DNA of 64,000 nucleotides, taken from Enterococcus songbeiensis. GTDB taxonomy: Bacteria > Bacillota > Bacilli > Lactobacillales > Enterococcaceae. Shown piece by piece: positions 41,061 through 49,992 of the stretch; position 1 is the first letter of the stretch; the number at the start of each line of letters is the position of its first letter. Below the pieces are notes generated by a model. That model worked only from the letters and a program-made list of their open reading frames with translations. It made no database searches and was not told the origin of the DNA. A program made the translations under genes and the position numbers. The DNA is taken from contig NZ_BJDS01000003.1 of assembly GCF_005405265.1 (NCBI RefSeq), forward strand, positions 62,001 to 126,000. The letters run 5' to 3'.

Positions 41061-42077
41061 TTATTCGGTTGTCAACACCGCTACGCTCTCACGAATAATT
41101 AATTTAGTATCGAACACTTTATTGGGTACCCGTTTTTCCGGGAACTCAATGGCATCTACTAAAAATTTTGCTGCGTGAAAACCAATGTCAAAACTCGGTT
41201 GAAAAACAGTCGTTAATGGCGGAATCACATACTCGGAAAGGCTGAGACCGTCAAACCCCACAACGGAAATATCCTCGGGAACTTTTTTTCCTAATTCGTA
41301 AATTGCTTGATAGCACCCAATCGCCATCGCGTCATTTCCGCAAAAAATCGCCGTAATCTCTTTTTGTTTCAATAATTCTTTAGCGGCTTGGTATCCGCCG
41401 TTTACAGTCAAACTGTCGGCAACGATATATTTCCCTTTGTAAGGAATGCCATGATCTTTCAAGGCGTGGCGATAACCGTTGTAGCGCTCTTCTAATTGGT
41501 AATACCCGGTGCTTTCCTTCAACATTCCAATATGGCGATGGCCGCTTTTTATGAGATACGAAACAGCTTGATAGGAGCCTTCGTAATCTTTGACAATCAA
41601 TCGCCCACTTTCCCGCTGATTGATTCCCCGATCGATCAAAATCATCGGCATTTTATGATAAAACGGACTGCCCAACTCATAGCCTTCCGCTAATTTATTT
41701 GGGGTTGCCAGTAAAATACCATCCACTGAACGGTGACTCAATTCTTCGAGATAACTGATTTCTTTTTCCTGATCGTGCTGAGAATTGCAAAGAACAATCA
41801 TGTACCCCAACGGATTGACGTAGCGCTCGACCCCTTCAACAATTTTGGAAAAGAAAAAATCCGTTACATCCGGTACGATCATTCCAATCGTTTTTGAATG
41901 ACGATTAATCAAATTAGACGCAAAAAAATCCGGCTTGTACTGATACTTATTAACGATTTCCCAAACGCGTCGCCGGGTATCATCACTAAATCGCGTGCCT
42001 TTATTATTTAAAATCTGTGAGACCGTTGTTACGGAAACGCCTGCCATTTCGGCAATCTGTTTGATTGTTAATTTCAT
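41061..42077 (-). CDS. LacI/GalR-family transcriptional regulator of nucleoside catabolism
   Basis: A 338-residue regulator. The N-terminal helix-turn-helix is TIKQIAEMAGVSVTTVSQIL with the hinge helix region, followed by a periplasmic-binding-like effector domain (GMIVPDVTDFFFSKIVEGVE; FCGNDAMAIG). The start is the ATG at 42077 with GGGGTG; sixteen extra upstream codons are unlikely. It precedes the operator and pdp, so it probably represses the operon until a (deoxy)nucleoside or sugar phosphate is present. Confidence 0.85.
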   Translation of the reverse strand: MKLTIKQIAEMAGVSVTTVSQILNNKGTRFSDDTRRRVWEIVNKYQYKPDFFASNLINRHSKTIGMIVPDVTDFFFSKIVEGVERYVNPLGYMIVLCNSQHDQEKEISYLEELSHRSVDGILLATPNKLAEGYELGSPFYHKMPMILIDRGINQRESGRLIVKDYEGSYQAVSYLIKSGHRHIGMLKESTGYYQLEERYNGYRHALKDHGIPYKGKYIVADSLTVNGGYQAAKELLKQKEITAIFCGNDAMAIGCYQAIYELGKKVPEDISVVGFDGLSLSEYVIPPLTTVFQPSFDIGFHAAKFLVDAIEFPEKRVPNKVFDTKLIIRESVAVLTTE

Positions 42078-42133
42078 TGATTCACCCCTTTTCTTCACGC
42101 ATTCAGTGTACCAAACTTCTTTCAAAAAAAATA

Positions 42134-42193
42134 GTTGCTTTTGAAAAGCAACGGGACTGTTGGCGTTGAAAACAAAATTACGTCAACAGTCCC
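42134..42193 (-). terminator. Double-hairpin terminator after the rsmC-like gene
   Basis: On the minus strand GGGACTGTTG...CAACAGTCCC (42153-42193) is followed by GTTGCTTTT/AAAAGCAAC (42134-42152) and then TATTTTTTTT. Confidence 0.85.
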
Positions 42194-42223
42194 TCAAAGT
42201 GTCCTTTCTGTCTTTTCATTGAG

Positions 42224-42826
42224 CTACTCTTTTACGCTTTGGATGATGTAATAGCCCTTATCTTTATGGATGATGGCCGCATTTCCAAAAACTTCGGTCA
42301 TTTTTGCTTTGGCGCTGGGTGCCCCTTGTTTTTTCTGGATCACGATTGTCAAAGTTCCTGCTGGCTTCAACAGGTCATACGCTCCTTGTAAAATCTCGTG
42401 GACGACTTGCTTGCCGGCACGAATCGGCGGGTTACTGACAATGGCTGCGTAATCTGTTTGATGCAGTGTTTCATAAATATTTGATGAATGAATATCAACG
42501 GAATCGATGCCATTGCGCTTAGCATTTTCCTGGGCTAAATGGACTGCCCGTTCATTGATATCCACCATTTCTACCGGACGCTGAAAAGCGGCCGCCAAAG
42601 CCAAACCAATCGGTCCGTACCCACAGCCCACATCCAACAATGTCCCATCTGGCAACTCTTCTGCCGTCATCGCGTCAATCAGCACCCGTGACCCATAATC
42701 CACCGTTTTTTTTGAAAAAACACCGCTGTCGGTAACAAAGTGAAACAGCTTGCCTTTCAATTCAAATTCCCATTGATCAAAATTGTGCGCCGTGTCCGGA
42801 CGCTCCGTATAGTAGTGATTGCTCAT
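42224..42826 (-). CDS. Class I SAM-dependent methyltransferase, RsmC-like
   Basis: A 200-residue methyltransferase resembling RsmC/YbxB-type 16S rRNA (guanine-N2) enzymes. The SAM loop LLDVGCGYGPIGLALA lies near residue 65, followed by VDINERAV and the catalytic NPPIRAGK. It is the single-domain form, half the length of the enteric RsmC. It lies 4 nt after the SGNH hydrolase gene. Confidence 0.85.
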   Translation of the reverse strand: MSNHYYTERPDTAHNFDQWEFELKGKLFHFVTDSGVFSKKTVDYGSRVLIDAMTAEELPDGTLLDVGCGYGPIGLALAAAFQRPVEMVDINERAVHLAQENAKRNGIDSVDIHSSNIYETLHQTDYAAIVSNPPIRAGKQVVHEILQGAYDLLKPAGTLTIVIQKKQGAPSAKAKMTEVFGNAAIIHKDKGYYIIQSVKE

Positions 42827-42830
42827 TTTT

Positions 42831-43403
42831 TTATCCTACCCATTTATTTTTTATATTACGAGCGATCAACGCCCCTAGTAATTCATACCCAAATTTTGAC
42901 GGATGCAACCCGTCTTCTTGCAAATATTCTGTTGGCGCCGGATAAACCGTCATGTGGTGATACATATCGATGAAATCCACGGCGGTATTTGAAGCCACTT
43001 TTTTAGCCGTTGCGATATACGTTTGCAAAATTTCAGAATCTGCCTGTGTTTTCTTACGACTATCCACAAAGCTGGGACCAACAAAAATAACTTTTTCTGC
43101 TGGAAAAGCGGTGAGGATTTTTTGTAAATTTTGTTCATACTGCGTTTGATTGTCCCGCAGATTAATGGCATCATTGATTCCCACGTTTACGACGATACTA
43201 TCCGGTTCTTCTTGCACAGCCAGCGAAAGTTCTGCCAAAGCAGACACAGTGGAGGCACCGCGTTTTCCAAGATTGACGACTTGAAAATCAGAAACGCCCA
43301 TATTATTGAGGGTCTTTGCAATTGATGTATCTAAAAGAGTCGATTCTTTCCCTTCAAACAATCCGGCGGCAATGCTGTCACCGTAAATTACGATTTTTTT
43401 CAT
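42831..43403 (-). CDS. SGNH/GDSL-family hydrolase
   Basis: A 190-residue esterase/lipase-like protein with block I YGDSIAAG (Ser nucleophile), block III VNVGINDA and block V DGLHPSKFG (Asp/His). No signal peptide, so cytoplasmic. Substrate unknown. Confidence 0.88.
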   Translation of the reverse strand: MKKIVIYGDSIAAGLFEGKESTLLDTSIAKTLNNMGVSDFQVVNLGKRGASTVSALAELSLAVQEEPDSIVVNVGINDAINLRDNQTQYEQNLQKILTAFPAEKVIFVGPSFVDSRKKTQADSEILQTYIATAKKVASNTAVDFIDMYHHMTVYPAPTEYLQEDGLHPSKFGYELLGALIARNIKNKWVG

Positions 43404-43495
43404 TTACTGCCTTCCTTTCTTTTGCTTTTATCTTAGCACGAAGACAATTTCCCTGCATTAATTTCCTGTTCCAAGTCATGTTGAAGGACTTTTTG

Positions 43496-43504
43496 TGTTA
43501 AAAT
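43496..43504 (+). promoter_or_regulatory. Possible extended -10 promoter for coaA
   Basis: TGTTAAAAT (TGn plus TAAAAT) lies 78 bp upstream of coaA with no good -35. Confidence 0.35.
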
Positions 43505-43581
43505 ATTCGCGAGTATGGGTAGTGAGAATCGGAAGGGCTTTGAAAAATCCTTTCCTTAGACGAACGAAGGAGCACCATTTA

Positions 43582-44505
43582 ATGGATGATAAAATGAATT
43601 TTTACCGGATTCCCCGCGAACAGTGGCAAGGATTTTATACTAATGGCAACATGCCGCTGACACAAGCCGAGTTAGATAGCATCAAAAGTTTGAACGACCG
43701 CATTTCCATGCAGGATGTAGAAGATGTTTACATCCCGCTGTGCCATTTGATTCACTTATATATGAAAGAGTTTGAATCACTGACTTTAAGCAAAGGCTTA
43801 TTCCTGCATCGCTACGTCAAAATGCCACCCTTCATTATTGGCATCGCCGGTTCTGTCGCTGTAGGAAAATCAACCACTGCCCGTTTAGTCCAAACATTAT
43901 TGGATCGCTTATTTCCCCGCCGCAATGTACAACTAATTACAACAGACGGTTTTTTGTATCCAAATCATGTTTTAGAAGAACGGGACATCATGGATCGCAA
44001 AGGATTTCCCGAAAGCTATGACATGGAACATCTGATCCAATTTTTAAATGAAGTCAAGTCCGGTAAACCAAAAATCGATATTCCGATTTATTCTCATAGT
44101 GTGTATGATATTATTGAAGGCGAATATGAAACCATCGAACAACCGGACATTTTAATTGTTGAAGGGATTAATACATTACAATTACCGGCAAATCAACAAA
44201 TTTATATCAGCGATTTTTTTGATTTTTCAATTTTTGTTGATGCCGAACCAAAACTGATTGAGCATTGGTATTTGGAACGGTTTGAACAGCTATTGGATAC
44301 TGCTTTTCAAGATCCGGAGAATTATTATTATCAATTTGCCACTGGAGATCGCCAAGTTGCGTTGCAAATGGCAGATCAAGTGTGGAAAAATGTGAATTTG
44401 AAGAATTTAAAGGAGTATATCTTGCCTACTCGCAGCAGAGCCGATATAATTTTGCATAAAACCACGAAGCATTTGATCGATGAGATCTATCTTCGTAAAT
44501 ACTAA
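43582..44505 (+). CDS. coaA: Type I pantothenate kinase
   Basis: First committed step of coenzyme A synthesis: pantothenate + ATP. The 307-residue P-loop kinase has GIAGSVAVGKSTTARL and ITTDGFLYPN. The start is the ATG at 43582 (MDDKMNFYRIP) after AAGGAG; an in-frame ATG at 43495 would add 29 residues across leader DNA. Confidence 0.96.
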   Translation: MDDKMNFYRIPREQWQGFYTNGNMPLTQAELDSIKSLNDRISMQDVEDVYIPLCHLIHLYMKEFESLTLSKGLFLHRYVKMPPFIIGIAGSVAVGKSTTARLVQTLLDRLFPRRNVQLITTDGFLYPNHVLEERDIMDRKGFPESYDMEHLIQFLNEVKSGKPKIDIPIYSHSVYDIIEGEYETIEQPDILIVEGINTLQLPANQQIYISDFFDFSIFVDAEPKLIEHWYLERFEQLLDTAFQDPENYYYQFATGDRQVALQMADQVWKNVNLKNLKEYILPTRSRADIILHKTTKHLIDEIYLRKY

Positions 44506-44565
44506 GCTGTTGAGAAAGAGTCATCTTTCATTCAATAAATCTAATAAGGAATAGAGGTAATCATT

Positions 44566-46131
44566 GTGACAAACGTTGACAATTTGCCAAACGTTGAAAA
44601 AATTATCGTACTTGACTATGGTAGCCAGTACAACCAGCTGATCACTCGCCGCATTCGTGAATTTGGGGTTTTCTCAGAATTATTAAGCCACCGAATCACC
44701 GCCGAAGAAGTCAAAGCCATGAACCCGAAAGGAATCATTCTTTCTGGTGGACCAAATAGTGTCTACGATCAAGACGCATTTGGTATCGATGAAGAAATCT
44801 TCAATTTAGGTATTCCAGTATTAGGTATCTGTTACGGAATGCAACTGATCACCTATAAACTAGGGGGAAAAGTTGAACCGGCAAAAAACCGGGAATACGG
44901 CAAAGCAGAGCTTGAAGTTCTTTCTGAAAATGCAGAATTATTCGCCTCTACACCAAAAAAACAAACGGTTTGGATGAGCCATGGTGATTTAGTTACGCAA
45001 GCTCCAGAAGGGTTTGACGTGGTTGCCACCAGCAAGGACTGCCCAATCGCTTCTATCCAAAACCATGAACGAAAAATGTACGGTATCCAGTTTCATGCCG
45101 AAGTTCGTCATTCAGAATACGGCAATGCTTTGTTGAAACACTTTGCCATTGACGTATGCCAATGCAAAGGCGACTGGAGCATGGACAATTTTATCGATAT
45201 GCAAATTGCAAAAATCCGAGAACAAGTCGGCACAAAAAAAGTCTTGCTTGGTCTTTCCGGCGGAGTAGATTCCAGCGTAGTCGGCGTCTTGTTGCAAAAA
45301 GCAATCGGCGATCAACTGACGTGTATCTTTGTTGATCATGGTCTGTTGCGGAAAAATGAAGCCGATCAAGTAATGGAAAGCCTTGGCGGAAAATTTGGTT
45401 TGAATATCATTAAAGTGGATGCCAAAGATCGTTTCCTTAATAAACTAAAAGGCATTTCCGATCCTGAACAAAAGCGGAAAATTATTGGGAATGAATTCGT
45501 TTATGTATTTGACGATGAAGCAACCAAGCTAGCTGGAAAAGAAGGTGTCTCTTTCTTAGCACAAGGTACTCTTTACACCGACGTGATCGAGTCTGGAACC
45601 GAAACTGCTCAAACCATCAAATCCCATCATAATGTGGGAGGACTGCCTGAAGACATGCAATTTGAACTAATCGAACCTTTGAACACCTTGTTCAAGGATG
45701 AAGTTCGAGAATTAGGTACCCAACTTGGCATGCCTGATGCCATCGTTTGGCGCCAGCCTTTCCCAGGACCTGGTTTAGGTATTCGCGTACTTGGTGAACT
45801 GACCGAAGAAAAATTAGAAATCGTCCGTGATTCTGATTTGATTTTACGAGAAGAAATTGCTAATGCCGGTCTTGACCGTGATATTTGGCAATACTTCACT
45901 GTTCTGCCTGGTATCCGCTCGGTTGGTGTTATGGGGGATGGTCGTACCTATGACTACACGGTCGGCATCCGCGCAGTCACTTCCATCGATGGCATGACTG
46001 CTGACTTTGCCCGCATTCCGTGGGATGTCTTACAAAAAATCAGCGTCCGCATCGTAAACGAAGTCGCTCATGTAAATCGTATCGTGTATGATATTACAAG
46101 TAAACCACCTGCTACGGTGGAGTGGGAGTAG
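44566..46131 (+). CDS. guaA: GMP synthase (glutamine-hydrolysing)
   Basis: Converts XMP to GMP. The 521 residues comprise an N-terminal glutamine amidotransferase ([17 protein letters not shown]; nucleophile Cys in GICYGMQ), the ATP pyrophosphatase loop [11 protein letters not shown], and a C-terminal dimer domain ending [10 protein letters not shown]. It starts with GTG after AGAGGT. The 3' end is intact although an integrative element lies immediately downstream, as expected when the attachment site lies within the last codons. Confidence 0.97.
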   Translation: MTNVDNLPNVEKIIVLDYGSQYNQLITRRIREFGVFSELLSHRITAEEVKAMNPKGIILSGGPNSVYDQDAFGIDEEIFNLGIPVLGICYGMQLITYKLGGKVEPAKNREYGKAELEVLSENAELFASTPKKQTVWMSHGDLVTQAPEGFDVVATSKDCPIASIQNHERKMYGIQFHAEVRHSEYGNALLKHFAIDVCQCKGDWSMDNFIDMQIAKIREQVGTKKVLLGLSGGVDSSVVGVLLQKAIGDQLTCIFVDHGLLRKNEADQVMESLGGKFGLNIIKVDAKDRFLNKLKGISDPEQKRKIIGNEFVYVFDDEATKLAGKEGVSFLAQGTLYTDVIESGTETAQTIKSHHNVGGLPEDMQFELIEPLNTLFKDEVRELGTQLGMPDAIVWRQPFPGPGLGIRVLGELTEEKLEIVRDSDLILREEIANAGLDRDIWQYFTVLPGIRSVGVMGDGRTYDYTVGIRAVTSIDGMTADFARIPWDVLQKISVRIVNEVAHVNRIVYDITSKPPATVEWE

Positions 46132-46135
46132 TTGT
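46110..46135. other. Probable attachment junction of the element at the guaA 3' end
   Basis: Tn5801-type elements integrate at the last codons of guaA, leaving a short direct repeat that includes a GAGTGGGA-like core. GAGTGGGAGTAG ends guaA here (46120-46131) and int follows 67 bp later. The other junction lies beyond the window, so the repeat cannot be verified. Confidence 0.55.
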
Positions 46136-46138
46136 AGG

Positions 46139-46190
46139 AGAGCCAGAAATCCTTGTTTATCAAGGGTTTCTGGCTCTTCTTATTTTTTTA
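46139..46190 (+). terminator. Terminator between guaA and int
   Basis: Arms AGAGCCAGAAA (46139-46149) and TTTCTGGCTCT (46167-46177) plus an inner CCTTG/CAAGG are followed by a T-rich run (46178-46189). It is oriented for guaA. Confidence 0.85.
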
Positions 46191-46198
46191 CTGCACTT

Positions 46199-47392
46199 TT
46201 ATTGCACTTTTTTCATTTCTTTGTTTCGCAAGTAGTCTACAGTAAATTGATTCTTTGGTGAAGTATCATAATTTTGTTTTGCTTCTTTAAAGGAAATGGC
46301 TCCATTTAATTTGTTAGCTACCTCAAAATTACTGTTAGGATAAAGATGTCCATACGTTCCTAAAGTCGTCTCAATATCTTCATGTCCTAAACGGTCTTTA
46401 ATGATGAGTGGGTTTTCTCCCATACTGATTAACAAGGAAGCATGCGAATGCCGTAAACCATGAATTCTGATTCGATGAATACTAGCCAGCTTAGCATAGC
46501 GTTCAATAGCATGTGCTAGCGTATGTTTTTGGGTAGGAATACCGTTATAGCTCATTACAAAGTCTGTCTGAATTAGATTTTGTTGTGCTTTCTTCCATTC
46601 GGATAGATAATTTAGAGTACATTCATCTAATACAATATGACGAACACTCGCCTTTGTTTTTGGTTCAACAAATCTATAATCCGATTGATTCTTGTAATAA
46701 AGTGTTTTGTTGATGGTTAGTACTCCAGAGTCAAAATCAATATCTTCCCATTGAATGGCAGTAGCTTCACCAATTCGCATTCCAGTCATAAATAAAAACC
46801 ACAGAGAGATAAATAAAAAGTGTTGATAGTAATCTTCTTTATAAATTAGAGAGATTACTTTTTCAAATTCTTCTTTTGTCCAAAATTCAATTTTAGACTT
46901 TTGCTTTTTCACATTGCCAATAATCTTAGATGGATTTGTGGTGGTTATCCCAAGGACAATTGCTCGATCCATAGCAACTGAAAATAGTCCTTGAACAGCT
47001 CTCACATAAGAAGACTTACATTTCTTTGATAATTTTAGTTGCCAATTTTGCACATCAATAGGCTCAATATCGGAAACAGCCATTTTATCAAAATAAGAGA
47101 AATGTTTCTTAATAGTTGGTAAGCGATTTTCATATGTTCTGAGCTTTACCTGTGTCTTATACCATGGAAGAAAAATTTCAAAGATATAATGATTAAACGT
47201 CATTTTATCCTTATTCTCACTTAATTCTTCTGGTTTCATCAGTAGTAGTTTTGAATATTCTTCTCTTGCTTCTTTTTTAGTAGTGAATCCACTAAGATAT
47301 TTTTGAATTTTTTTTCCTTTAGAATCATAACCTAGATTTGCACGAAAATAATAGGTTCCATTCTTTGCTTTTTTTATTGGGTCTTTAACCAT
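46199..47392 (-). CDS. int: Tyrosine recombinase (integrase) of a guaA-targeting element
   Basis: A 397-residue integrase with an N-terminal arm-binding domain (KKAKNGTYYFRANLGYDSKG), a SAM-like core-binding domain (about 65-160) and a catalytic domain with Arg206 (TGMRIGEA), His311-x-x-Arg314 (HGLRHSHAS), His337 (LGHED) and Tyr347 (LGTYGHL). All active-site residues are present. It differs from Tn916 Int (different N-terminus) and fits the Tn5801 branch, matching the location next to guaA. Confidence 0.93.
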   Translation of the reverse strand: MVKDPIKKAKNGTYYFRANLGYDSKGKKIQKYLSGFTTKKEAREEYSKLLLMKPEELSENKDKMTFNHYIFEIFLPWYKTQVKLRTYENRLPTIKKHFSYFDKMAVSDIEPIDVQNWQLKLSKKCKSSYVRAVQGLFSVAMDRAIVLGITTTNPSKIIGNVKKQKSKIEFWTKEEFEKVISLIYKEDYYQHFLFISLWFLFMTGMRIGEATAIQWEDIDFDSGVLTINKTLYYKNQSDYRFVEPKTKASVRHIVLDECTLNYLSEWKKAQQNLIQTDFVMSYNGIPTQKHTLAHAIERYAKLASIHRIRIHGLRHSHASLLISMGENPLIIKDRLGHEDIETTLGTYGHLYPNSNFEVANKLNGAISFKEAKQNYDTSPKNQFTVDYLRNKEMKKVQ

Positions 47393-47418
47393 AGTTTTTA
47401 CTCCTTACTGTGCAAAAA

Positions 47419-47619
47419 CTACTCAGACCTGTTTTCATTTGAAAACCGAATTCCTAGAATTTCTTCAACAGCTTCACGAGGGACTCTATCTAACTTTCGA
47501 GATTGATAGTAGGTATGCCCTTTTGTAATCATCAATTCTTTTGCTTTTTTTATGATGTCTGCTGAAAAAGAAGTTCCATATCCTAGCTCAACTAAATCTT
47601 TTTTTGTGACCGTTATCAT
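47419..47619 (-). CDS. DUF3173 family protein, likely excisionase-like partner of the integrase
   Basis: A 66-residue protein (MITVTKKDLVELGYGTSFSAD) of the DUF3173 type, nearly always next to tyrosine integrases of Firmicute ICEs. It occupies the position of Tn916 xis. The start at 47619 has AAAGGAG; an earlier in-frame start (47664) is less likely. It lies 26 nt upstream of int. An excisionase or directionality role is inferred. Confidence 0.8.
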   Translation of the reverse strand: MITVTKKDLVELGYGTSFSADIIKKAKELMITKGHTYYQSRKLDRVPREAVEEILGIRFSNENRSE

Positions 47620-48114
47620 TATTACTCCTTTCCCATTATAGGCTAGGAAAACTCCAATATTCACCTATAATTATATCAAATATTTTTATGATAATACATT
47701 GACAAGAGAAGAATATCCCAGCAATCGAACAGCTCTAGCAAAGCTCACGGGCATTTCACCCCTGCATGATTTTCATGTAGCCGTACCCATTGTCTGCGAC
47801 GCTACTAACGCTCGGACTGTGGCTATACGGGAGTATCATTATCACGATAAGAAAGTCATGGCAACAATCCTGCTAAAGATTGTTTACGAAGTTTTAACAT
47901 GAATCGCTCGCTATCTTCATAGATCATGGCGTGTTAGTTCGTTGGCTCTTTTCTTATCGAAACGTATTCGATTGGCTTTATTCAATTGTCAAAGAACGTT
48001 TGGCTTGTTAGCCTATCAAAACATACTGAACATACAGTAGGCTTTGATGGAATAACAAACCTCCCAAATCGGGAAGCGTGGAACGGTTCAACACGCTTCC
48101 ACGAAAAAATGAGA
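47620..48114. other. Non-coding stretch between the DUF3173 gene and orf8
   Basis: About 495 bp with no convincing gene. It holds an inverted repeat GGAAGCGTG/CACGCTTCC (48073-48101) just after orf8, without a T-run. In Tn916-like elements this region lies on the read-through path from orf7/orf8 toward the integration genes. Confidence 0.5.
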
Positions 48115-48345
48115 TTATTTAATTTCGAACGCTAAAATCTTGGTGATGAGTTTTGTTTCCATTCTGCCACGTAGGGTTTCATCAATAACCATATGAGAAT
48201 TGCCATATTCGTCTGTCATGCGACGCAAAGAACGTTTTGAGGTATACCCTCGATAATGTTTAACAATCTGATTAATTGCTTCCACGTCGCCATCTGTCGC
48301 CTTTACAATGAGGGGGAAGGGAACCCTTGGATAGGCTGTTTTCAT
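48115..48345 (-). CDS. orf8: Tn916 Orf8-like helix-turn-helix protein
   Basis: A 76-residue protein with the conserved Tn916 Orf8 segment VKATDGDVEAINQIVKHYRGY, annotated elsewhere as a helix-turn-helix domain protein. It overlaps orf7 by 4 nt. It is part of the regulatory cassette upstream of the recombination genes. Confidence 0.9.
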   Translation of the reverse strand: MKTAYPRVPFPLIVKATDGDVEAINQIVKHYRGYTSKRSLRRMTDEYGNSHMVIDETLRGRMETKLITKILAFEIK

Positions 48346-48764
48346 TCTTTACACTCCTTCATGAATTCTTTAATCATGGCTAGTCCACTTATTCGATGAC
48401 GATAAACTGTTGAACGATTTACATTTAGTAATTCTGCAATTTCCACATCACTCATATCCATAAAATAATGAAGTAAAATGATGTTCCGCTTGTTCTCTGG
48501 AAGGTGGCGTAAGGCTTCGCTTAACAAATCACTTTCAACATTGATTCTTAATCCATACAATGTGAATAGTTGAAAATCAGTGACATACGTATCAACCGTA
48601 GAAAAAGAGGTGACAAGGTAGTTATCTATTTCAGAAAATGAAACTTCTTTTTTGGACAGTCTGCTTAGATGTTTGAAATAATCTTTCCGTTCATCTTCAA
48701 TGGCTTGTTTGCAGATATAGTCAAACTGATTTTCTATGGTTTCTTGAAAAGAAGATGGTTTCAT
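48342..48764 (-). CDS. orf7: Tn916 Orf7-like sigma-70-region-4 protein
   Basis: A 140-residue protein with a C-terminal sigma region-4-like helix-turn-helix (LPENKRNIILLHYFMDMSDVEIAELLNVNRSTVYRHR, split). The start at 48764 (MKPSSFQETIENQF) has GGGGGTG. The open frame extends 48 codons upstream through leader DNA, which I reject. In Tn916, orf7 and orf8 promote expression of the downstream excision and transfer genes. Confidence 0.9.
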   Translation of the reverse strand: MKPSSFQETIENQFDYICKQAIEDERKDYFKHLSRLSKKEVSFSEIDNYLVTSFSTVDTYVTDFQLFTLYGLRINVESDLLSEALRHLPENKRNIILLHYFMDMSDVEIAELLNVNRSTVYRHRISGLAMIKEFMKECKE

Positions 48765-48898
48765 GTTTTTCACCCCCTTTCTGTCGTGAAAGGGAGTGGC
48801 ATGTACTTCTTTATCTCCCTTCATACTAAGTCCCGACACGAAAGGGGGATTTGTTGCATAAGTGAAGAAAAATCTTAAAAGATATTCACGAAGTAGCC

Positions 48899-48936
48899 AA
48901 AAAAACACATAAACAGATTGTTTTCTCTGTTCATGT
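48899..48936 (-). terminator. Intrinsic terminator in the orf7 leader
   Basis: Arms with CACATGAACAGA and TCTGTTTATGTG (complements of 48925-48936 and 48905-48916, one G-T wobble) are followed on the minus strand by six or more T's. It stands 135 nt before orf7, so orf7 expression needs read-through. A second hairpin GGCGACTG/CAGTCGCC lies at 49064-49090. The gap 48765-49295 has no gene. Confidence 0.75.
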
Positions 48937-49295
48937 GCTTCAATTGTTCTGTCTATACGATTTGTAAAACCACATTGATGGTCATATTTATCTAGTGTAG
49001 GTGGGTAAGTTTTTTTGATAAGAACCTAATTAAGAGAATTAGATAGTGACGTATCTTTTTCATGGCGACTGTGACCTCCATTCAGTCGCCAATTTTATCT
49101 ACTTTTTAGCAGCATAACTAAATTTTATATAGTTGTATGGGTAAATAAAATCAGCGACCTTTCTATTTGAGATTGGATTTATCACATTCATAAGCATAAT
49201 AGCGCTCTTAAAAGAACTCACAAACTACATAACACGTTTTTCTATACCTGTTTCCACTTGGATAGGAACAGTAAAATGTATAGAGGTGGTTTATT

Positions 49296-49649
49296 ATGCG
49301 TAAAAAAGAAGATAAATACGATTTTAGAGCCGTTGGTCTAGCGATTAAAGAGGCTCGAATAAAACGTGGTCTCACCCGTGAACAAGTAGGAACAATCATT
49401 GAAATTGACCCACGTTATTTAACAAATATAGAAAATAAAGGGCAACACCCAAGTACACAGGTGCTTTATGATCTTGTATCATTACTCCATGTGTCTATTG
49501 ATGAATTTTTCTTACCTACAGATAATTTGATAAAAAGCACTCGAAGGCTACAGATAGAAAAATACATGGATAGCTTTACAGACAAAGAACTATCCTTAAT
49601 GGAAGCACTAGCAAAAGGTATCAATGAAGCAAGAAATATTGAAGGCTAG
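49296..49649 (+). CDS. orf9: Tn916 Orf9-like HTH repressor
   Basis: A 117-residue XRE-type regulator with a helix-turn-helix near residues 12-65 ([19 protein letters not shown]...). It is the only plus-strand gene of the element in the window. In Tn916, Orf9 negatively affects orf7/orf8 expression and antisense transcription from this region matters. Start after AGAGGTGG. Confidence 0.9.
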   Translation: MRKKEDKYDFRAVGLAIKEARIKRGLTREQVGTIIEIDPRYLTNIENKGQHPSTQVLYDLVSLLHVSIDEFFLPTDNLIKSTRRLQIEKYMDSFTDKELSLMEALAKGINEARNIEG

Positions 49650-49668
49650 TCAGTAAAATTCAGATAAA

Positions 49669-49717
49669 CAAAAAGAGCCGATAAGATGAGAGTTTCATTT
49701 CTCAAATTATCGGCTCT
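49669..49717 (-). terminator. Terminator after the KTR gene
   Basis: Arms AGAGCCGATAA (49674-49684) and TTATCGGCTCT (49707-49717), the latter containing the KTR stop codon, with five T's on the minus strand. It ends tet(M)-derived transcripts before orf9/orf7. Confidence 0.8.
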
Positions 49718-49901
49718 GCGTCTTGGCGTCTGGCTCTTTGATTGTTATTATATTCATTTTTTGAACATTAATTAAAGTTTCGTTCTTACATTTGGGGCAG
49801 TATAAAGGGAAATTTTTAAGTATAGTATCCACTCGTATTCGTAGTCTTGTTTTATTTCCACAAATAGGACACAATATCCACTTGTAGTTTATAATAACAA
49901 T
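49707..49901 (-). CDS. Cysteine-rich KTR protein (Tn916 Orf6-like), no canonical start codon
   Basis: The minus strand after tet(M) encodes NYKWILCPICGNKTRLRIR and YCPKCKNETLIN, a zinc-ribbon-like CxxC...CxxC small protein found next to tet(M) in Tn916-like elements. The frame has no ATG, GTG or TTG before the first Cys pair except an internal TTG. It could begin at ATT/ATA codons after GGAGGAG (64 codons) or be a pseudogene. Function unknown. Confidence 0.6.
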   Translation of the reverse strand: MVIINYKWILCPICGNKTRLRIRVDTILKNFPLYCPKCKNETLINVQKMNIITIKEPDAKTQSR

Positions 49902-49992
49902 CTCCTCCTTTCCACTTTAATTCAAATCTATATTAAAGAATATTTCATCTTATTTAATAAGAAACCATATTTATATAACAACATAAAACGCA

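Noticed and set aside
44506-44565. Purine riboswitch before guaA
   Set aside because: The gap is only 60 bp and shows no three-way-junction pattern.
46199-47619. Tn916 Int and Xis
   Set aside because: The N-terminal half of the integrase and the small partner differ in sequence from the Tn916 pair; only the transfer and regulation genes match Tn916.
47699-47902. Plus-strand open frame of 67 codons between the DUF3173 gene and orf8
   Set aside because: No ribosome site, no recognisable motif, opposite strand to its neighbours, and placed where Tn916-like elements are non-coding or weakly annotated.
48765-48908. 48-codon upstream extension of orf7
   Set aside because: The strong GGGGGTG site sits just before the ATG at 48764, which gives the usual 140-residue protein.
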